Shown: one piece after another, positions 26,332 to 34,881 of the stretch
Numbering within the stretch: the first letter of the stretch is position 1
Layout of the letters: each line of letters begins with the position of its first letter
Source: Fusobacterium necrogenes
GTDB lineage: Bacteria; Fusobacteriota; Fusobacteriia; Fusobacteriales; Fusobacteriaceae
Direction of reading: 5' to 3'
Length of the DNA stretch: 64,000 nucleotides
Assembly: GCF_900450765.1 (NCBI RefSeq)
Contig: NZ_UGGU01000003.1
Location: 682,001-746,000, forward strand
The notes under the pieces: generated by a model
The model's input: only the letters and a program-made list of their open reading frames with translations
Databases searched by the model: none
What the model was told of the DNA's origin: nothing
Made by a program: the position numbers and the translations under genes

Positions 26332-27999
26332 TTAAATTAAATCAAATTTTTTTAAATCATCATCTACAGAACTAATTCCACTTATTCCAAAATTTTCCAC
26401 TAAAACTTTAGCTACATTTGGAGATAAGAAAGCTGGAAGAGTAGGACCTAAATGAATATTTTTTACTCCTAAATATAGTAGAGCAAGTAAAACAATCACA
26501 GCTTTTTGTTCATACCAAGCTATATTATAAACTATAGGAAGTTCATTTATATCACTTAGTTCAAAAACTTCTTTTAATTTAAGAGCTATTATAGCTAGAG
26601 AGTAAGAGTCATTACATTGTCCAGCATCTAATACTCTAGGAATTCCATTAATATCTCCAAGATTGAGTTTATTATATCTGTATTTTGCACAACCAGCTGT
26701 TAATATAATAGTATCTTTTGGTAATTTTTCAGCAAATTCTGTGTAATAGTTTCTATTTGCCATTCTACCATCACATCCAGCCATCACAATAAATTTCTTA
26801 ATTGCACCAGATTGGATATTTTCAATAATTTTATTAGCTAATGAAAGAACTTGATTATGGGCAAATCCACCAATTATCTCTCCTTTTTCTAATTCAGTAG
26901 GAGCTTGGCAAGTTTTTGCAAGTTCTATTATTTCAGAGAAATCTTTTGATCCATCTTTATTAACTTTTATTTTTTTCCATCCAGGATATCCAGCAGCATT
27001 AGTTGTAAATACTCTATCTTTATAATTAGCATTAGTTGATGGAGGAACTATACAGTTAGTAGTAAATATGATAGGTCCATTAAATTTTTCAAACTCCTCT
27101 TTTTGTTTCCACCAAGCATTTCCATAATTTCCAAAGAAATGAGGATATTTTTTTAATTCTGGATAATAGTGTCCAGGTAACATTTCAGAGTGAGTATAGA
27201 TATCCACTCCACTATTTACACTTTGTTCTAGAAGTTGTTTTAAATCATTTAAATCATGACCAGATATCAAAATTCCAGGTTTTGTTCCAACACCTATATT
27301 TACTTTTGTAATTACAGGATTTCCAAAGGCAGAGGTATTAGCTTCATCTAATAAAGACATAACTTTTACTCCGTAGTTTCCACACTCTAGCACAAGGCTT
27401 GTCAATTCATCTCCATTTAGTGAGTCATCTTCAGTAGCAAGTAAGCCTTTTTCTATAAATGAAAAGATCTCATCTTGAGTTTTACCAAGATTCATAGCAT
27501 GCTCAGCATAGGCAGACATACCTTTTAATCCATAGATAAGTAACTCTCTTAATGATTTTATATCTTCATTTTCACTTCTTAAAACTCCAACTTCTTTTTT
27601 TTCAGAAAAGTTTATTATATCTTCATCACTTTGAACTTCCCAATTAACTAATTTAGAAAACTTTTCTATCTCTTTTTTTTCCTCTTCATTCAACAAAGTA
27701 GCTAATTCTTTTCTCAGTTTTATTCCTTTTTTTATTTCAGATATTATAGCTTCGTCATCAAAATTGGCATTAGTAATTGTTACGAATAGTGAATTAATTA
27801 GATATCTATTTATCTCATCAGATATTTTTTCATTTTTTCTAAGAGTTGAACTATAAAGAGCTACTCCTTTTGTAACATATATTAATAAATCTTGTAAATT
27901 AGATGTTTTTGAAGTTTTTCCACAGACTCCAATAACAGAACATCCTTTTCCTTTGGCTGTCTCCTGACATTGAAAACAAAACATTTTACTATTACACAT
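26332..27999 (-). CDS. hcp: Hybrid cluster protein (hydroxylamine/NO reductase), class I
   Basis: A 555-residue Fe-S protein. The N-terminal cysteines C8-x2-C11-x8-C20-x5-C26 match the short spacing of class I Hcp from strict anaerobes. The hybrid-cluster ligands appear downstream in [13 protein letters not shown], the TNCIVPP cysteine, [18 protein letters not shown] and [11 protein letters not shown]. Hcp reduces hydroxylamine in vitro and is linked to nitric oxide detoxification. GGGAGGA precedes the ATG. No hcr reductase gene is adjacent. A palindrome resembling a CRP/FNR-family (HcpR-type) site lies upstream. Confidence 0.95.
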   Translation of the reverse strand: MCNSKMFCFQCQETAKGKGCSVIGVCGKTSKTSNLQDLLIYVTKGVALYSSTLRKNEKISDEINRYLINSLFVTITNANFDDEAIISEIKKGIKLRKELATLLNEEEKKEIEKFSKLVNWEVQSDEDIINFSEKKEVGVLRSENEDIKSLRELLIYGLKGMSAYAEHAMNLGKTQDEIFSFIEKGLLATEDDSLNGDELTSLVLECGNYGVKVMSLLDEANTSAFGNPVITKVNIGVGTKPGILISGHDLNDLKQLLEQSVNSGVDIYTHSEMLPGHYYPELKKYPHFFGNYGNAWWKQKEEFEKFNGPIIFTTNCIVPPSTNANYKDRVFTTNAAGYPGWKKIKVNKDGSKDFSEIIELAKTCQAPTELEKGEIIGGFAHNQVLSLANKIIENIQSGAIKKFIVMAGCDGRMANRNYYTEFAEKLPKDTIILTAGCAKYRYNKLNLGDINGIPRVLDAGQCNDSYSLAIIALKLKEVFELSDINELPIVYNIAWYEQKAVIVLLALLYLGVKNIHLGPTLPAFLSPNVAKVLVENFGISGISSVDDDLKKFDLI

Positions 28000-28064
28000 A
28001 TTTCCTCCCTTTTAATGAAAATTTTACTCTGGAAATATCGTAACAGATTTTTTTTATAAAATCA

Positions 28065-28078
28065 GTAACATATGTTAC
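28065..28078 (-). promoter_or_regulatory. Palindromic regulator site upstream of hcp
   Basis: GTAACATATGTTAC is a perfect 14-bp palindrome (GTAAC-N4-GTTAC). On the hcp strand a -10-like TACGAT lies at 28042-28037, which puts the palindrome centre at about -41.5, the class II activator position. CRP/FNR-family HcpR regulators are known to control hcp in anaerobes; that this is their site is inferred. Confidence 0.55.
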
Positions 28079-28150
28079 CAAAACATATTTAAATTTTTAT
28101 TGAATTATTATAGAAACTATGTTATATTAAAAGTAAATGATTTTATGTAA

Positions 28151-28221
28151 TATCTCATATATCCCTGAAATATGGTCAGGAGTTTCTACGGTTTACCAAT
28201 GTAATAAACTGCTATGAGTTA
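28151..28221 (+). promoter_or_regulatory. Purine (guanine-class) riboswitch
   Basis: P1 arms at 28151-28159 and 28213-28221, P2 CCTGA/TCAGG, the conserved loop AATATGG, the TTTCTAC junction, and P3 GGTTTA/TAAACT. The specificity base (position 74) reads C in TGCTATGAG, predicting guanine or hypoxanthine rather than adenine. Position 73 reads G where A is usual. Downstream, CTCCTAA (28267-28273) is complementary to the ribosome-site segment TTAGGAG (28304-28310), suggesting control of translation. Confidence 0.9.
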
Positions 28222-28316
28222 GAATAAAAAGTTTGAGTTAAATCTCAAGATCACTTACTTATTTTACTCCTAATTGTAGTTTCAAGAAGATGTATGAAAA
28301 TTTTTAGGAGGACAAA

Positions 28317-29648
28317 GTGAAAAATACATCACCTTATCATTTAGATGGAGTTCCATCATTAAAAGAGGCTATCCCTTTGGGGTTACAACATGTATTAGCA
28401 ATGTTTGTAAGTAATATTACACCGTTGATAATTGTAGCTGGAGCTCTAAAAATGCCAGCTGAAACAAAAACTTTTCTAATTCAATGTACAATGTTTGTAG
28501 CAGGGTTAAATACAATGATACAAGCATATACTATCGGACCTATCGGAGCTAAATTACCTATCGTTGTGGGTACAAGTTTTGCTTTTGTACCTGTTGCCCT
28601 TTCTATTGGATCACAATATGGATATGAAGCCATTTTAGGAGCTGCCTTAGTTGGAGGAATTTTTGAAGCTTTTATTGGCTTAATTATAAAAAGAATAAGA
28701 AGGTATTTTCCACCAGTTGTAACAGGAGTAATAGTTTTATCAATAGGCTTATCACTGTTGCCTACTGGAGTTTCAAATTTTGCTGGAGGAGTAGGAGCTG
28801 CTGACTTTGGATCTTTCTCAAATTTAATTTTAGGAATGATTGTATTGATAACAGTGATATATTTTAAGCAATTTACTAAGGGAATTACAAGTACTGGAGC
28901 AATGTTTATAGGAACTGTTGTGGGATTTATCGTAGCTATACTTATGGGAAAAGTTAATTTATCAACTCTTTCAATGGCTGGATATTTTAATTTACCTAAG
29001 CCTTTTACCTATGGATTTACATTTCATTTAGATGCTTGTTTGGCGATGATAATGATGTATATAGTTTCTGCTGTTGAAACTGTAGGAGATATGTCAGGAG
29101 TCACTATGGGTGGTGCTAATAGAGAACTTGAAGATAGAGAGATTTCAGGTGGGATTTTAGCAGATGGAATAGGGAGTTGTATAGCTGCTGTTTTTTCTAT
29201 CTTACCAACAACTTCTTTTAGTCAAAATACAGGACTTGTAGCTATGACTGGGGTTATGAGTAGATTTGTTGTAGGAGTAGGGGCAATATTTTTGATATTA
29301 GGAGCTTTTATTCCAAAAGTTGGAGCAATACTTTCAATAGTTCCAGCAAGTGTAATAGGTGGAAGTCTAGTTATGATATTTGCCATGATTTCTATATCAG
29401 GAATAAATCTTATAACAAAAGAACCATTAAAGGGAAGAAATGCATTAATTCTTTCTGTTTCTTTGGGATTGGGATACGGACTTGGAAGTGTACCTGCAGC
29501 TTTAAGTTATTTTCCAGAAAGTGTAAAACTTATTTTTGGAGGATCAGGAATAGTTGTATCTGGTTCTATAGCTGTAATATTAAATCTTATACTACCGCCA
29601 GATGAAGAGATGAAAAAACATATAACAAGTGATAAGATAAAAGTATAG
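28317..29648 (+). CDS. NCS2-family purine/xanthine permease
   Basis: A 443-residue inner-membrane nucleobase:cation symporter with about 12-14 membrane segments. GLQHVLAMFVSNITPLI near the N-terminus and the SFSQNTGLVAMT loop are typical of xanthine/uric-acid NCS2 permeases. The start is GTG at 28317 with TAGGAGG at 28305-28311. It is the first gene after the purine riboswitch and sits 29 bp before the xanthine dehydrogenase genes. I infer that it brings in xanthine, hypoxanthine or guanine for the enzymes encoded behind it. Confidence 0.92.
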   Translation: MKNTSPYHLDGVPSLKEAIPLGLQHVLAMFVSNITPLIIVAGALKMPAETKTFLIQCTMFVAGLNTMIQAYTIGPIGAKLPIVVGTSFAFVPVALSIGSQYGYEAILGAALVGGIFEAFIGLIIKRIRRYFPPVVTGVIVLSIGLSLLPTGVSNFAGGVGAADFGSFSNLILGMIVLITVIYFKQFTKGITSTGAMFIGTVVGFIVAILMGKVNLSTLSMAGYFNLPKPFTYGFTFHLDACLAMIMMYIVSAVETVGDMSGVTMGGANRELEDREISGGILADGIGSCIAAVFSILPTTSFSQNTGLVAMTGVMSRFVVGVGAIFLILGAFIPKVGAILSIVPASVIGGSLVMIFAMISISGINLITKEPLKGRNALILSVSLGLGYGLGSVPAALSYFPESVKLIFGGSGIVVSGSIAVILNLILPPDEEMKKHITSDKIKV

Positions 29649-29677
29649 TAAAATTATGAAATATTAGGAGGTCAGCT

Positions 29678-30466
29678 TTGTTTAGTTTTAAAAATTATTT
29701 AGCTGTTACATCATTAGAAGAAGCTTATAATGAACTGTTAAAGAGCAAAAAAAATATTATTTTAGGAGGAACTTCCTATCTGAGAATGGGGAATATAGCT
29801 TATAATACTGCTATTGATATTTCAAACCTTTCCCTTAATTATATAAAAAATGAAGGAGAATATATACATATAGGTGCTATGACATCTTTTAGAGATTTAG
29901 AGACAAGTAAAATTACTCAAAATTTATTTAATGGTATTTTAGATAAATGTGTGAGAGGAATAATAGGAGTACAGTTTAGAACAAATGTTACAGTAGGAGC
30001 AACTGTATTTTCAAAGTATGGATTTTCTGATCTAATTCCAACTTTATTAGCAATGGATGCTAGTGTAATACTTTATAAAGGTGGAGAAATTTCTTTGGAA
30101 AATTACCTAAAAGAAGAGGGACTTAGAAGAGATATTTTAGTAGAGGTTAAAGTAAAAAAAGATGGAAGAGGTTCATTTCAAAGTATTAGAAAAAGTAAAA
30201 CAGATTATGCTATTACAAATACTTGTGTAACTAAAACAGAAGCTGGAATTAGATTAGCTATAGGAGTCAGACCAGGCAAAGCAGTGCTGGCTTATAAAGC
30301 TATGGAAATTTTAAATAATAATGAGATTACAGATGAGATAATAGATAGAGCTTGTGAAGCTATGACAAAAGAGATCATATTTGGAAGTAATATGAGAGGA
30401 ACAGGAGAATATAGGAGAGCTGTTTCGAAAACTCTTGTAAAAAGAGCGATCAAGGAGGTATTGTAG
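29678..30466 (+). CDS. xdhB: Xanthine dehydrogenase family, FAD-binding subunit
   Basis: The 262-residue flavoprotein subunit of a heterotrimeric molybdenum hydroxylase; it passes electrons from the Fe-S subunit to FAD and then to an acceptor. NIILGGTSYLRMGN is the FAD-binding region, and VQFRTNVTVGATV and the C-terminal GTGEYRRAVSKTLVKRA match the family (FAD_binding_5 plus CO dehydrogenase flavoprotein C-terminal domain). The start is TTG at 29678 after AGGAGG. Its stop codon overlaps the GTG start of the next gene by one base. Confidence 0.9.
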   Translation: MFSFKNYLAVTSLEEAYNELLKSKKNIILGGTSYLRMGNIAYNTAIDISNLSLNYIKNEGEYIHIGAMTSFRDLETSKITQNLFNGILDKCVRGIIGVQFRTNVTVGATVFSKYGFSDLIPTLLAMDASVILYKGGEISLENYLKEEGLRRDILVEVKVKKDGRGSFQSIRKSKTDYAITNTCVTKTEAGIRLAIGVRPGKAVLAYKAMEILNNNEITDEIIDRACEAMTKEIIFGSNMRGTGEYRRAVSKTLVKRAIKEVL

Positions 30467-30921
30467 TGCTTTTAACACTTAATGTAAATGGAAGAAAAAG
30501 AGAAATATTGATCTCTGCTGATGAATATTTATTAGATGTTTTAAGAAAAATGGGATATCTAAGTGTAAAAAGAGGATGTGATACAGGGTCTTGTGGGCTT
30601 TGTACAGTATTAATTGAGGATAAACCAGTATTATCTTGTAGTACGTTAGCTGTGAGAGCTCAAGGAAAGAATATAACAACTATTGAGGGATGCCAAGAGC
30701 AGGCGGAAAGATTTGCAGAATTTATGGCAGCAGAAGGTGCAGAACAATGTGGTTTTTGTGCACCTGGTTTCACATTGACAGTACTTGCTCTTATGAAAGA
30801 GTATGAAAATCCAAGTGATGAGGAGATTTTACACTACTTGAATGGAAACTTATGTAGATGTAGTGGATATATTTCACAGCTTAGAGCTATAAAAAATTTT
30901 ATGGAGGCTGAGAAAAGATAA
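30466..30921 (+). CDS. xdhC: Xanthine dehydrogenase family, 2Fe-2S subunit
   Basis: A 151-residue iron-sulfur subunit with two [2Fe-2S] clusters. The plant-type cluster ligands are in RGCDTGSCGLCTVL with a further Cys in PVLSCSTLA. The second domain has EQCGFCAPGFTLT and NGNLCRCSGY. The start is GTG at 30466, overlapping the previous stop, after AAGGAGG. Its own stop overlaps the ATG of the large subunit. Tight overlaps on both sides imply coupled synthesis of the three subunits. Confidence 0.93.
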   Translation: MLLTLNVNGRKREILISADEYLLDVLRKMGYLSVKRGCDTGSCGLCTVLIEDKPVLSCSTLAVRAQGKNITTIEGCQEQAERFAEFMAAEGAEQCGFCAPGFTLTVLALMKEYENPSDEEILHYLNGNLCRCSGYISQLRAIKNFMEAEKR

Positions 30922-33170
30922 TGAAATATGTAAATAAAGAGATAAAGAAAGTAGATGGGATCGGTCTGATTACAGGTAAGCCATTTTATACTGATGATAT
31001 GGTTGCAAATCAAGAATATCTTATAATAAAGCTTCTAAGATCTCCGCATGCACACGCAAAAATAAAAAGTATAGATACAACTGTTGCTAAAAAAGTACCT
31101 GGGGTAGAGGCTATATATACCTATGAAGATGTTCCACAAACTATGTTTACTTTAGCTGGACAATCATATCCAGAGCCATCTCCATATGATAGAAAAATTT
31201 TAGATGAATATGTGAGATATGTTGGAGATCCTGTTGCAATAGTAGCTGCAGTAGATGAAAGGACAGCTCAAAAAGCTATGAATCTTATAAAAGTTGAATA
31301 TGAGGTTTTAGAAGCTGTAGTTGATTATGAAAAGGCTTTAGACTCTCATATTTTAGTACATAGAGACAAAGCACATATAAATTATAACAACATAGGATAT
31401 GATAATACAAGAAATTTAGCTTCTTCTTATTTACAGGAAAAAGGAGATGTAGATAAGGGACTTAAAGAGAGTGAAGTTATAATAGAGAATACTTACTACA
31501 CTCAACCACAAATTCATGCTATGATGGAAACTTATAGATCAGCTGCGTATTTTGATGTATACGGAAGACTAACAGTGATATCTTCTACTCAAATTCCTTT
31601 TCATGTAAGAAGACATCTAGCAAGAGCATTAGAGTATCCTAGTAGTAGAATAAGGGTTATGAAGCCAAAATTAGGTGGAGGTTTTGGAGGGAAACAAACT
31701 TCTGTATGTGAGATTTATCCCGCCTTTGTAACTTTAAAAACAGGAAAACCATCTAAGATAGTATATACAAGAAAAGAGACACAAGCTTATTCAAATACTA
31801 GGCATGCTATGAGATTAACTGTTAAAATAGGTTCAGATAGAGAAGGAAATATAAAAGCTATAGATATTAATGTATTATCTAATACAGGTGCATATGGAGA
31901 ACATGCACCGACAGTTACAGCTCTTGTAGTTTATAAAACATTTCCATTATATGAAAAGATTCCTATGAGATGTAAAGCGAATATAGTTTACTCCAATACT
32001 ACAGTAGGTGGTGCATTTAGAGGTTATGGAGCAACTCAAGGAACATTTGCTGTAGAATCTGCTGTGAATGAATTAGCACATAAACTAGGATTAGATCCTA
32101 CAGAAGTAAGAATGAAAAATCTGGTAAATCAATCAGAAACAGTAAGTGGAGATATTAAAAAATGTATTGAAATTGGAAAGAAATCTTTTGGATGGGAAAA
32201 TAGAAAAGTCTTAGATATGGGAAATGGAAAGGTTAGAGCTTCTGGAATGGCTGTAACTATGCAAGGATCAGGAATAGCTAATGTTGATACAGGATCTGCT
32301 ACCGTAAAATTACATGATAGTGGTGATTTTACAGTAATGTTAGGTGTAACTGATATGGGACAAGGTTGTGATACCGTTTTATCTCAGATGGCAGCTGAAG
32401 TATTAGAAGTACCTCTAGAAAAAATAATAGTAAATACAGCTGATACTGATACATCACCATATGATCCTGGAGCATACGCTTCAAGTGGAACCTATGTAAC
32501 TGGAAATGCTGTAGTTATAGCTTGTGAAAAAATGAAAAAAGAGATTATAAAATCTGCAGCTAAGTTAATGAATAAGTCTGAAGATGAGTTAGAGTATAAA
32601 GGAGAATATGTAGAGGCTCAAGATGGTACTAGACTCACATTAAAAGAGATTGGAGTAAGAAGTGTATCATTCGAAGGACAAAATCAAATAATTACAACAG
32701 GAACTTGGGGAGGAAAGACTTCTCCACCTCCATTTATAGCAAGTTTTGTTGAAGTAGAGGTAGATACGTTAACTGGAGAGACTAATGTAGTTGACTTTTT
32801 ATCAGTAGTTGACTGTGGGATTCCAATAAATCCAGCATTAGCAAGAGTTCAGGTAGAGGGAGGAATAGCACAAGGAATTGGACTTGCTCTAACTGAAGAG
32901 ATAACTATTGATGAAAAAGGAAGGCTTTTACAAGATACTTTGATGCAGTATAAGATTCCTTCTAGAAAGGATATAGGAGGAAATGTTAAAGTAATATTTA
33001 GTAATTCTAATGAACCAACTGGACCATTTGGAGCTAAATCAATAGGAGAAGTTGTTATAAATACTGCAGCTCCGGCAATAGCTGATGCTGTATATAATGC
33101 AACTAAGGCAAGAGTTAGAAGTCTTCCTATTACGAGCGAAAAATTATTTTGGGAAATTACTTTAAAATAG
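30921..33170 (+). CDS. xdhA: Xanthine dehydrogenase family, molybdenum-binding subunit
   Basis: The 749-residue catalytic subunit carrying the molybdopterin cofactor; hydroxylates a purine such as xanthine or hypoxanthine. KLGGGFGGKQTS, GGAFRGYGATQGTFAVES and the C-terminal GPFGAKSIGEVVINTAAPAIADA, with the conserved catalytic Glu, are all present. Substrate is inferred from context: purine riboswitch, NCS2 permease and xpt. Closely related enzymes take other purines or nicotinate, so substrate remains open. No Mo-cofactor maturation gene is in the window. Confidence 0.9.
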   Translation: MKYVNKEIKKVDGIGLITGKPFYTDDMVANQEYLIIKLLRSPHAHAKIKSIDTTVAKKVPGVEAIYTYEDVPQTMFTLAGQSYPEPSPYDRKILDEYVRYVGDPVAIVAAVDERTAQKAMNLIKVEYEVLEAVVDYEKALDSHILVHRDKAHINYNNIGYDNTRNLASSYLQEKGDVDKGLKESEVIIENTYYTQPQIHAMMETYRSAAYFDVYGRLTVISSTQIPFHVRRHLARALEYPSSRIRVMKPKLGGGFGGKQTSVCEIYPAFVTLKTGKPSKIVYTRKETQAYSNTRHAMRLTVKIGSDREGNIKAIDINVLSNTGAYGEHAPTVTALVVYKTFPLYEKIPMRCKANIVYSNTTVGGAFRGYGATQGTFAVESAVNELAHKLGLDPTEVRMKNLVNQSETVSGDIKKCIEIGKKSFGWENRKVLDMGNGKVRASGMAVTMQGSGIANVDTGSATVKLHDSGDFTVMLGVTDMGQGCDTVLSQMAAEVLEVPLEKIIVNTADTDTSPYDPGAYASSGTYVTGNAVVIACEKMKKEIIKSAAKLMNKSEDELEYKGEYVEAQDGTRLTLKEIGVRSVSFEGQNQIITTGTWGGKTSPPPFIASFVEVEVDTLTGETNVVDFLSVVDCGIPINPALARVQVEGGIAQGIGLALTEEITIDEKGRLLQDTLMQYKIPSRKDIGGNVKVIFSNSNEPTGPFGAKSIGEVVINTAAPAIADAVYNATKARVRSLPITSEKLFWEITLK

Positions 33171-33240
33171 TTGTAAATTATGATATAATATAAAAATATG
33201 ATTAATTTTATTTGTTAAGTATTGGAGGCTTATTTTAAAC

Positions 33241-33807
33241 ATGGAATTACTAAAAGAATACATCTTAAATAATGGAAAGGCTATTGGTTCAAAGATATTA
33301 AAGGTAGATAGTTTTTTAAATCATCAAATTGATCCTGTTCTTATGATGAAAATGGGAGAAGAATTTAAAAAAAGATTTCAAGGAGTAGAGATTAATAAAA
33401 TTCTCACTGTAGAAGCATCAGGAATAGCAATAGGACTTGCTGCAGCATATGCTTTTAATGTACCCTTGGTGTTTGCCAAAAAAAAAGTACCTTCAACAAT
33501 GGCGGAATTTTATACTACTAAAGTGTTTTCATTTACTAAAAATAAAGATTACACTATCTGCGTTGGAAAGGATTTTTTAGAACCACATGATAAGGTCTTG
33601 ATAATAGATGATTTCTTAGCTATGGGAAATGCTGTTCTAGGATTAAAAGAGTTAGTAGAGCAAGCAGGAGCAGAAGTTATGGGAGTAGGAATAGCTGTTA
33701 CTAAAGGGTTCCAAGGTGGAGAAAAGTTACTTTTAAATTCTGGATTGAGAGTAGAATCATTAGCTGTAGTAGATTCCTTAGAAAATGGAGAAATTAATTT
33801 TAGATAA
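33241..33807 (+). CDS. xpt: Xanthine phosphoribosyltransferase
   Basis: Converts xanthine and PRPP to XMP for purine salvage. The 188 residues match Xpt length. The PRPP-binding loop VLIIDDFLAMGNA is intact, and the N-terminus (MELLKEYILNNGKAIGSKILKVDSFLNHQIDP) is typical of the Bacillus Xpt family. An extended -10 (TGATATAAT, 33181-33189) in the 70-bp gap may add an internal promoter. TTGGAGG lies 12 bp before the ATG, a slightly long spacing. Placed with xanthine dehydrogenase, it offers a salvage branch beside the oxidative one. Confidence 0.93.
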   Translation: MELLKEYILNNGKAIGSKILKVDSFLNHQIDPVLMMKMGEEFKKRFQGVEINKILTVEASGIAIGLAAAYAFNVPLVFAKKKVPSTMAEFYTTKVFSFTKNKDYTICVGKDFLEPHDKVLIIDDFLAMGNAVLGLKELVEQAGAEVMGVGIAVTKGFQGGEKLLLNSGLRVESLAVVDSLENGEINFR

Positions 33808-33814
33808 AAAAGTA

Positions 33815-33843
33815 TTGACAAATTTATGATATAGGTGTATTAT
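33815..33843 (+). promoter_or_regulatory. Predicted promoter of the leader peptide and ABC transporter operon
   Basis: TTGACA (33815-33820), a 17-bp spacer and TATTAT (33838-33843); predicted start near 33850, 30 nt before the leader peptide ATG. Confidence 0.65.
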
Positions 33844-33879
33844 TATTTTATAGAAAAATTATTTTAAGGGAGATAAGTT

Positions 33880-33939
33880 ATGAAAGGAAATTTTATTTTA
33901 TTTAATTTGACAACAATACATCATCACCATCATAGGTAG
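33880..33939 (+). CDS. Histidine leader peptide (19 residues)
   Basis: A short ORF, MKGNFILFNLTTIHHHHHR, ends in five consecutive His codons (CAT CAT CAC CAT CAT, 33919-33933), one Arg and a stop. AAGGGAG (33865-33871) precedes the ATG. Runs of His codons in a short leader before a terminator are the hallmark of translation-coupled attenuation, as in enterobacterial his operons. When charged tRNA-His is scarce the ribosome should stall on this run and favour read-through into the transporter genes. The peptide itself is unlikely to have a separate function. Confidence 0.8.
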   Translation: MKGNFILFNLTTIHHHHHR

Positions 33940-34046
33940 AGAGTTTGTTATGTGAATTAGTTTCATAGATACAGACTCTGATTAGCATGCAATTAAGAAC
34001 TGTATCTATGATGGTAAAATAAAAGATTTTCGTAATTTGAAGTAAG
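33926..34046 (+). promoter_or_regulatory. Attenuator with mutually exclusive hairpins (His-responsive)
   Basis: Three segments compete. ACCATCATAG (33926-33935, inside the His codons) is fully complementary to CTATGATGGT (34006-34015). CATAGATACAG (33964-33974) is fully complementary to CTGTATCTATG (34000-34010), which overlaps the same region. The leftover GATGG (34010-34014) can also pair with CCATC, the 5' arm of the terminator. Ribosome position on the His codons would decide which forms. The pairings are seen; the switching order is inferred. Confidence 0.7.
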
Positions 34047-34074
34047 CCATCTGGATAAAAACAGATGGTTTTTT
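34047..34074 (+). terminator. Attenuator terminator before the ABC transporter
   Basis: CCATCTG (34047-34053) / CAGATGG (34062-34068) followed by six T, 27 bp before the binding-protein ATG. A terminator ahead of a gene rather than behind one. Confidence 0.85.
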
Positions 34075-34100
34075 ATTTATCAAAACAAGGGGGATTAAGT

Positions 34101-34862
34101 ATGAAAAAAGTAGTTATGTGTTTAATGATGATGGTGAGTGTTTTTATTAGTTCTTTTGGTGCAGATAAGTCACTAGAAGAGATAAAGAAAAAAGGATATT
34201 TTATAGTAGGATTAGATGCCACTTTTGCACCTATGGGATTTAGAGACGAAAAAGGTGAAATAGTAGGTTTAGATATAGATTTAGCTAAAGAAGTAGCTAA
34301 AAGAATGGGAGTTGAAGCTAGATTTAAACCTAGTGAATGGGATGCTATAATATTCGAATTAAGAAGTAAAAATATAGACATGGTTTGGAATGGAATGACA
34401 GTTACTCCAGCTAGAGAAAAACAAGTAGCTTTTACGAAACCTTATCTAACTGATAATCAAATAATTTTTACCAGAAAGGGAACTGAACCTGCTAAAGTTC
34501 AAGATTTAGCTGGAAAAGTTGTAGGTGTTCAATTAGGAAGTTCAGGTGCTCAATCAGTGGAAGATAATCCAATTAGAAAAGAGATAAAGGAATTAAAAAA
34601 ATATGCTACAAATGTTGAGGCACTTTTAGATTTAGAAGCAGGAAGATTAGATGCAGTGGTTATGGATGAAATTTCAGGGAAATATTATAATGCTAAAAAA
34701 TCTACATTGACTTATTCAGTAGAAACTTTAGCTGATGAGAATTATGCAGTAGCTTTAAGAAAACAAGATAAAACTCTTCTAAATGAAATTAATAGATTGC
34801 TAGATGAGATGAAAAAAGATGGAACATTTGATAAAATAGTAGAAAAATGGCTTGGAAAATAA
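34101..34862 (+). CDS. Amino-acid ABC transporter substrate-binding protein, predicted for histidine
   Basis: A 253-residue periplasmic family 3 solute-binding protein. The start is the ATG at 34101 after AAGGGGG. A type I signal peptide (residues 1-20, ending SSFG) has no lipobox, as expected in a cell with a periplasm. The mature part opens SLEEIKKKGYFIVGLDATFAPMGF and contains GLDIDLAKEVAKRMG and GMTVTPAREKQVAFTKPY, family 3 signatures. Histidine is inferred from the leader peptide, not from binding-site residues; lysine/arginine/ornithine or other polar amino acids remain possible. Confidence 0.88.
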   Translation: MKKVVMCLMMMVSVFISSFGADKSLEEIKKKGYFIVGLDATFAPMGFRDEKGEIVGLDIDLAKEVAKRMGVEARFKPSEWDAIIFELRSKNIDMVWNGMTVTPAREKQVAFTKPYLTDNQIIFTRKGTEPAKVQDLAGKVVGVQLGSSGAQSVEDNPIRKEIKELKKYATNVEALLDLEAGRLDAVVMDEISGKYYNAKKSTLTYSVETLADENYAVALRKQDKTLLNEINRLLDEMKKDGTFDKIVEKWLGK

Positions 34863-34881
34863 AAGATAAAAGGAGATAAAG

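Noticed and set aside
33850..34075. T-box riboswitch in front of the amino-acid transporter
   Set aside because: No T-box consensus (AGGGTGG...ACCGCG-type antiterminator) is seen; the His-codon leader ORF and competing stems explain the region better.
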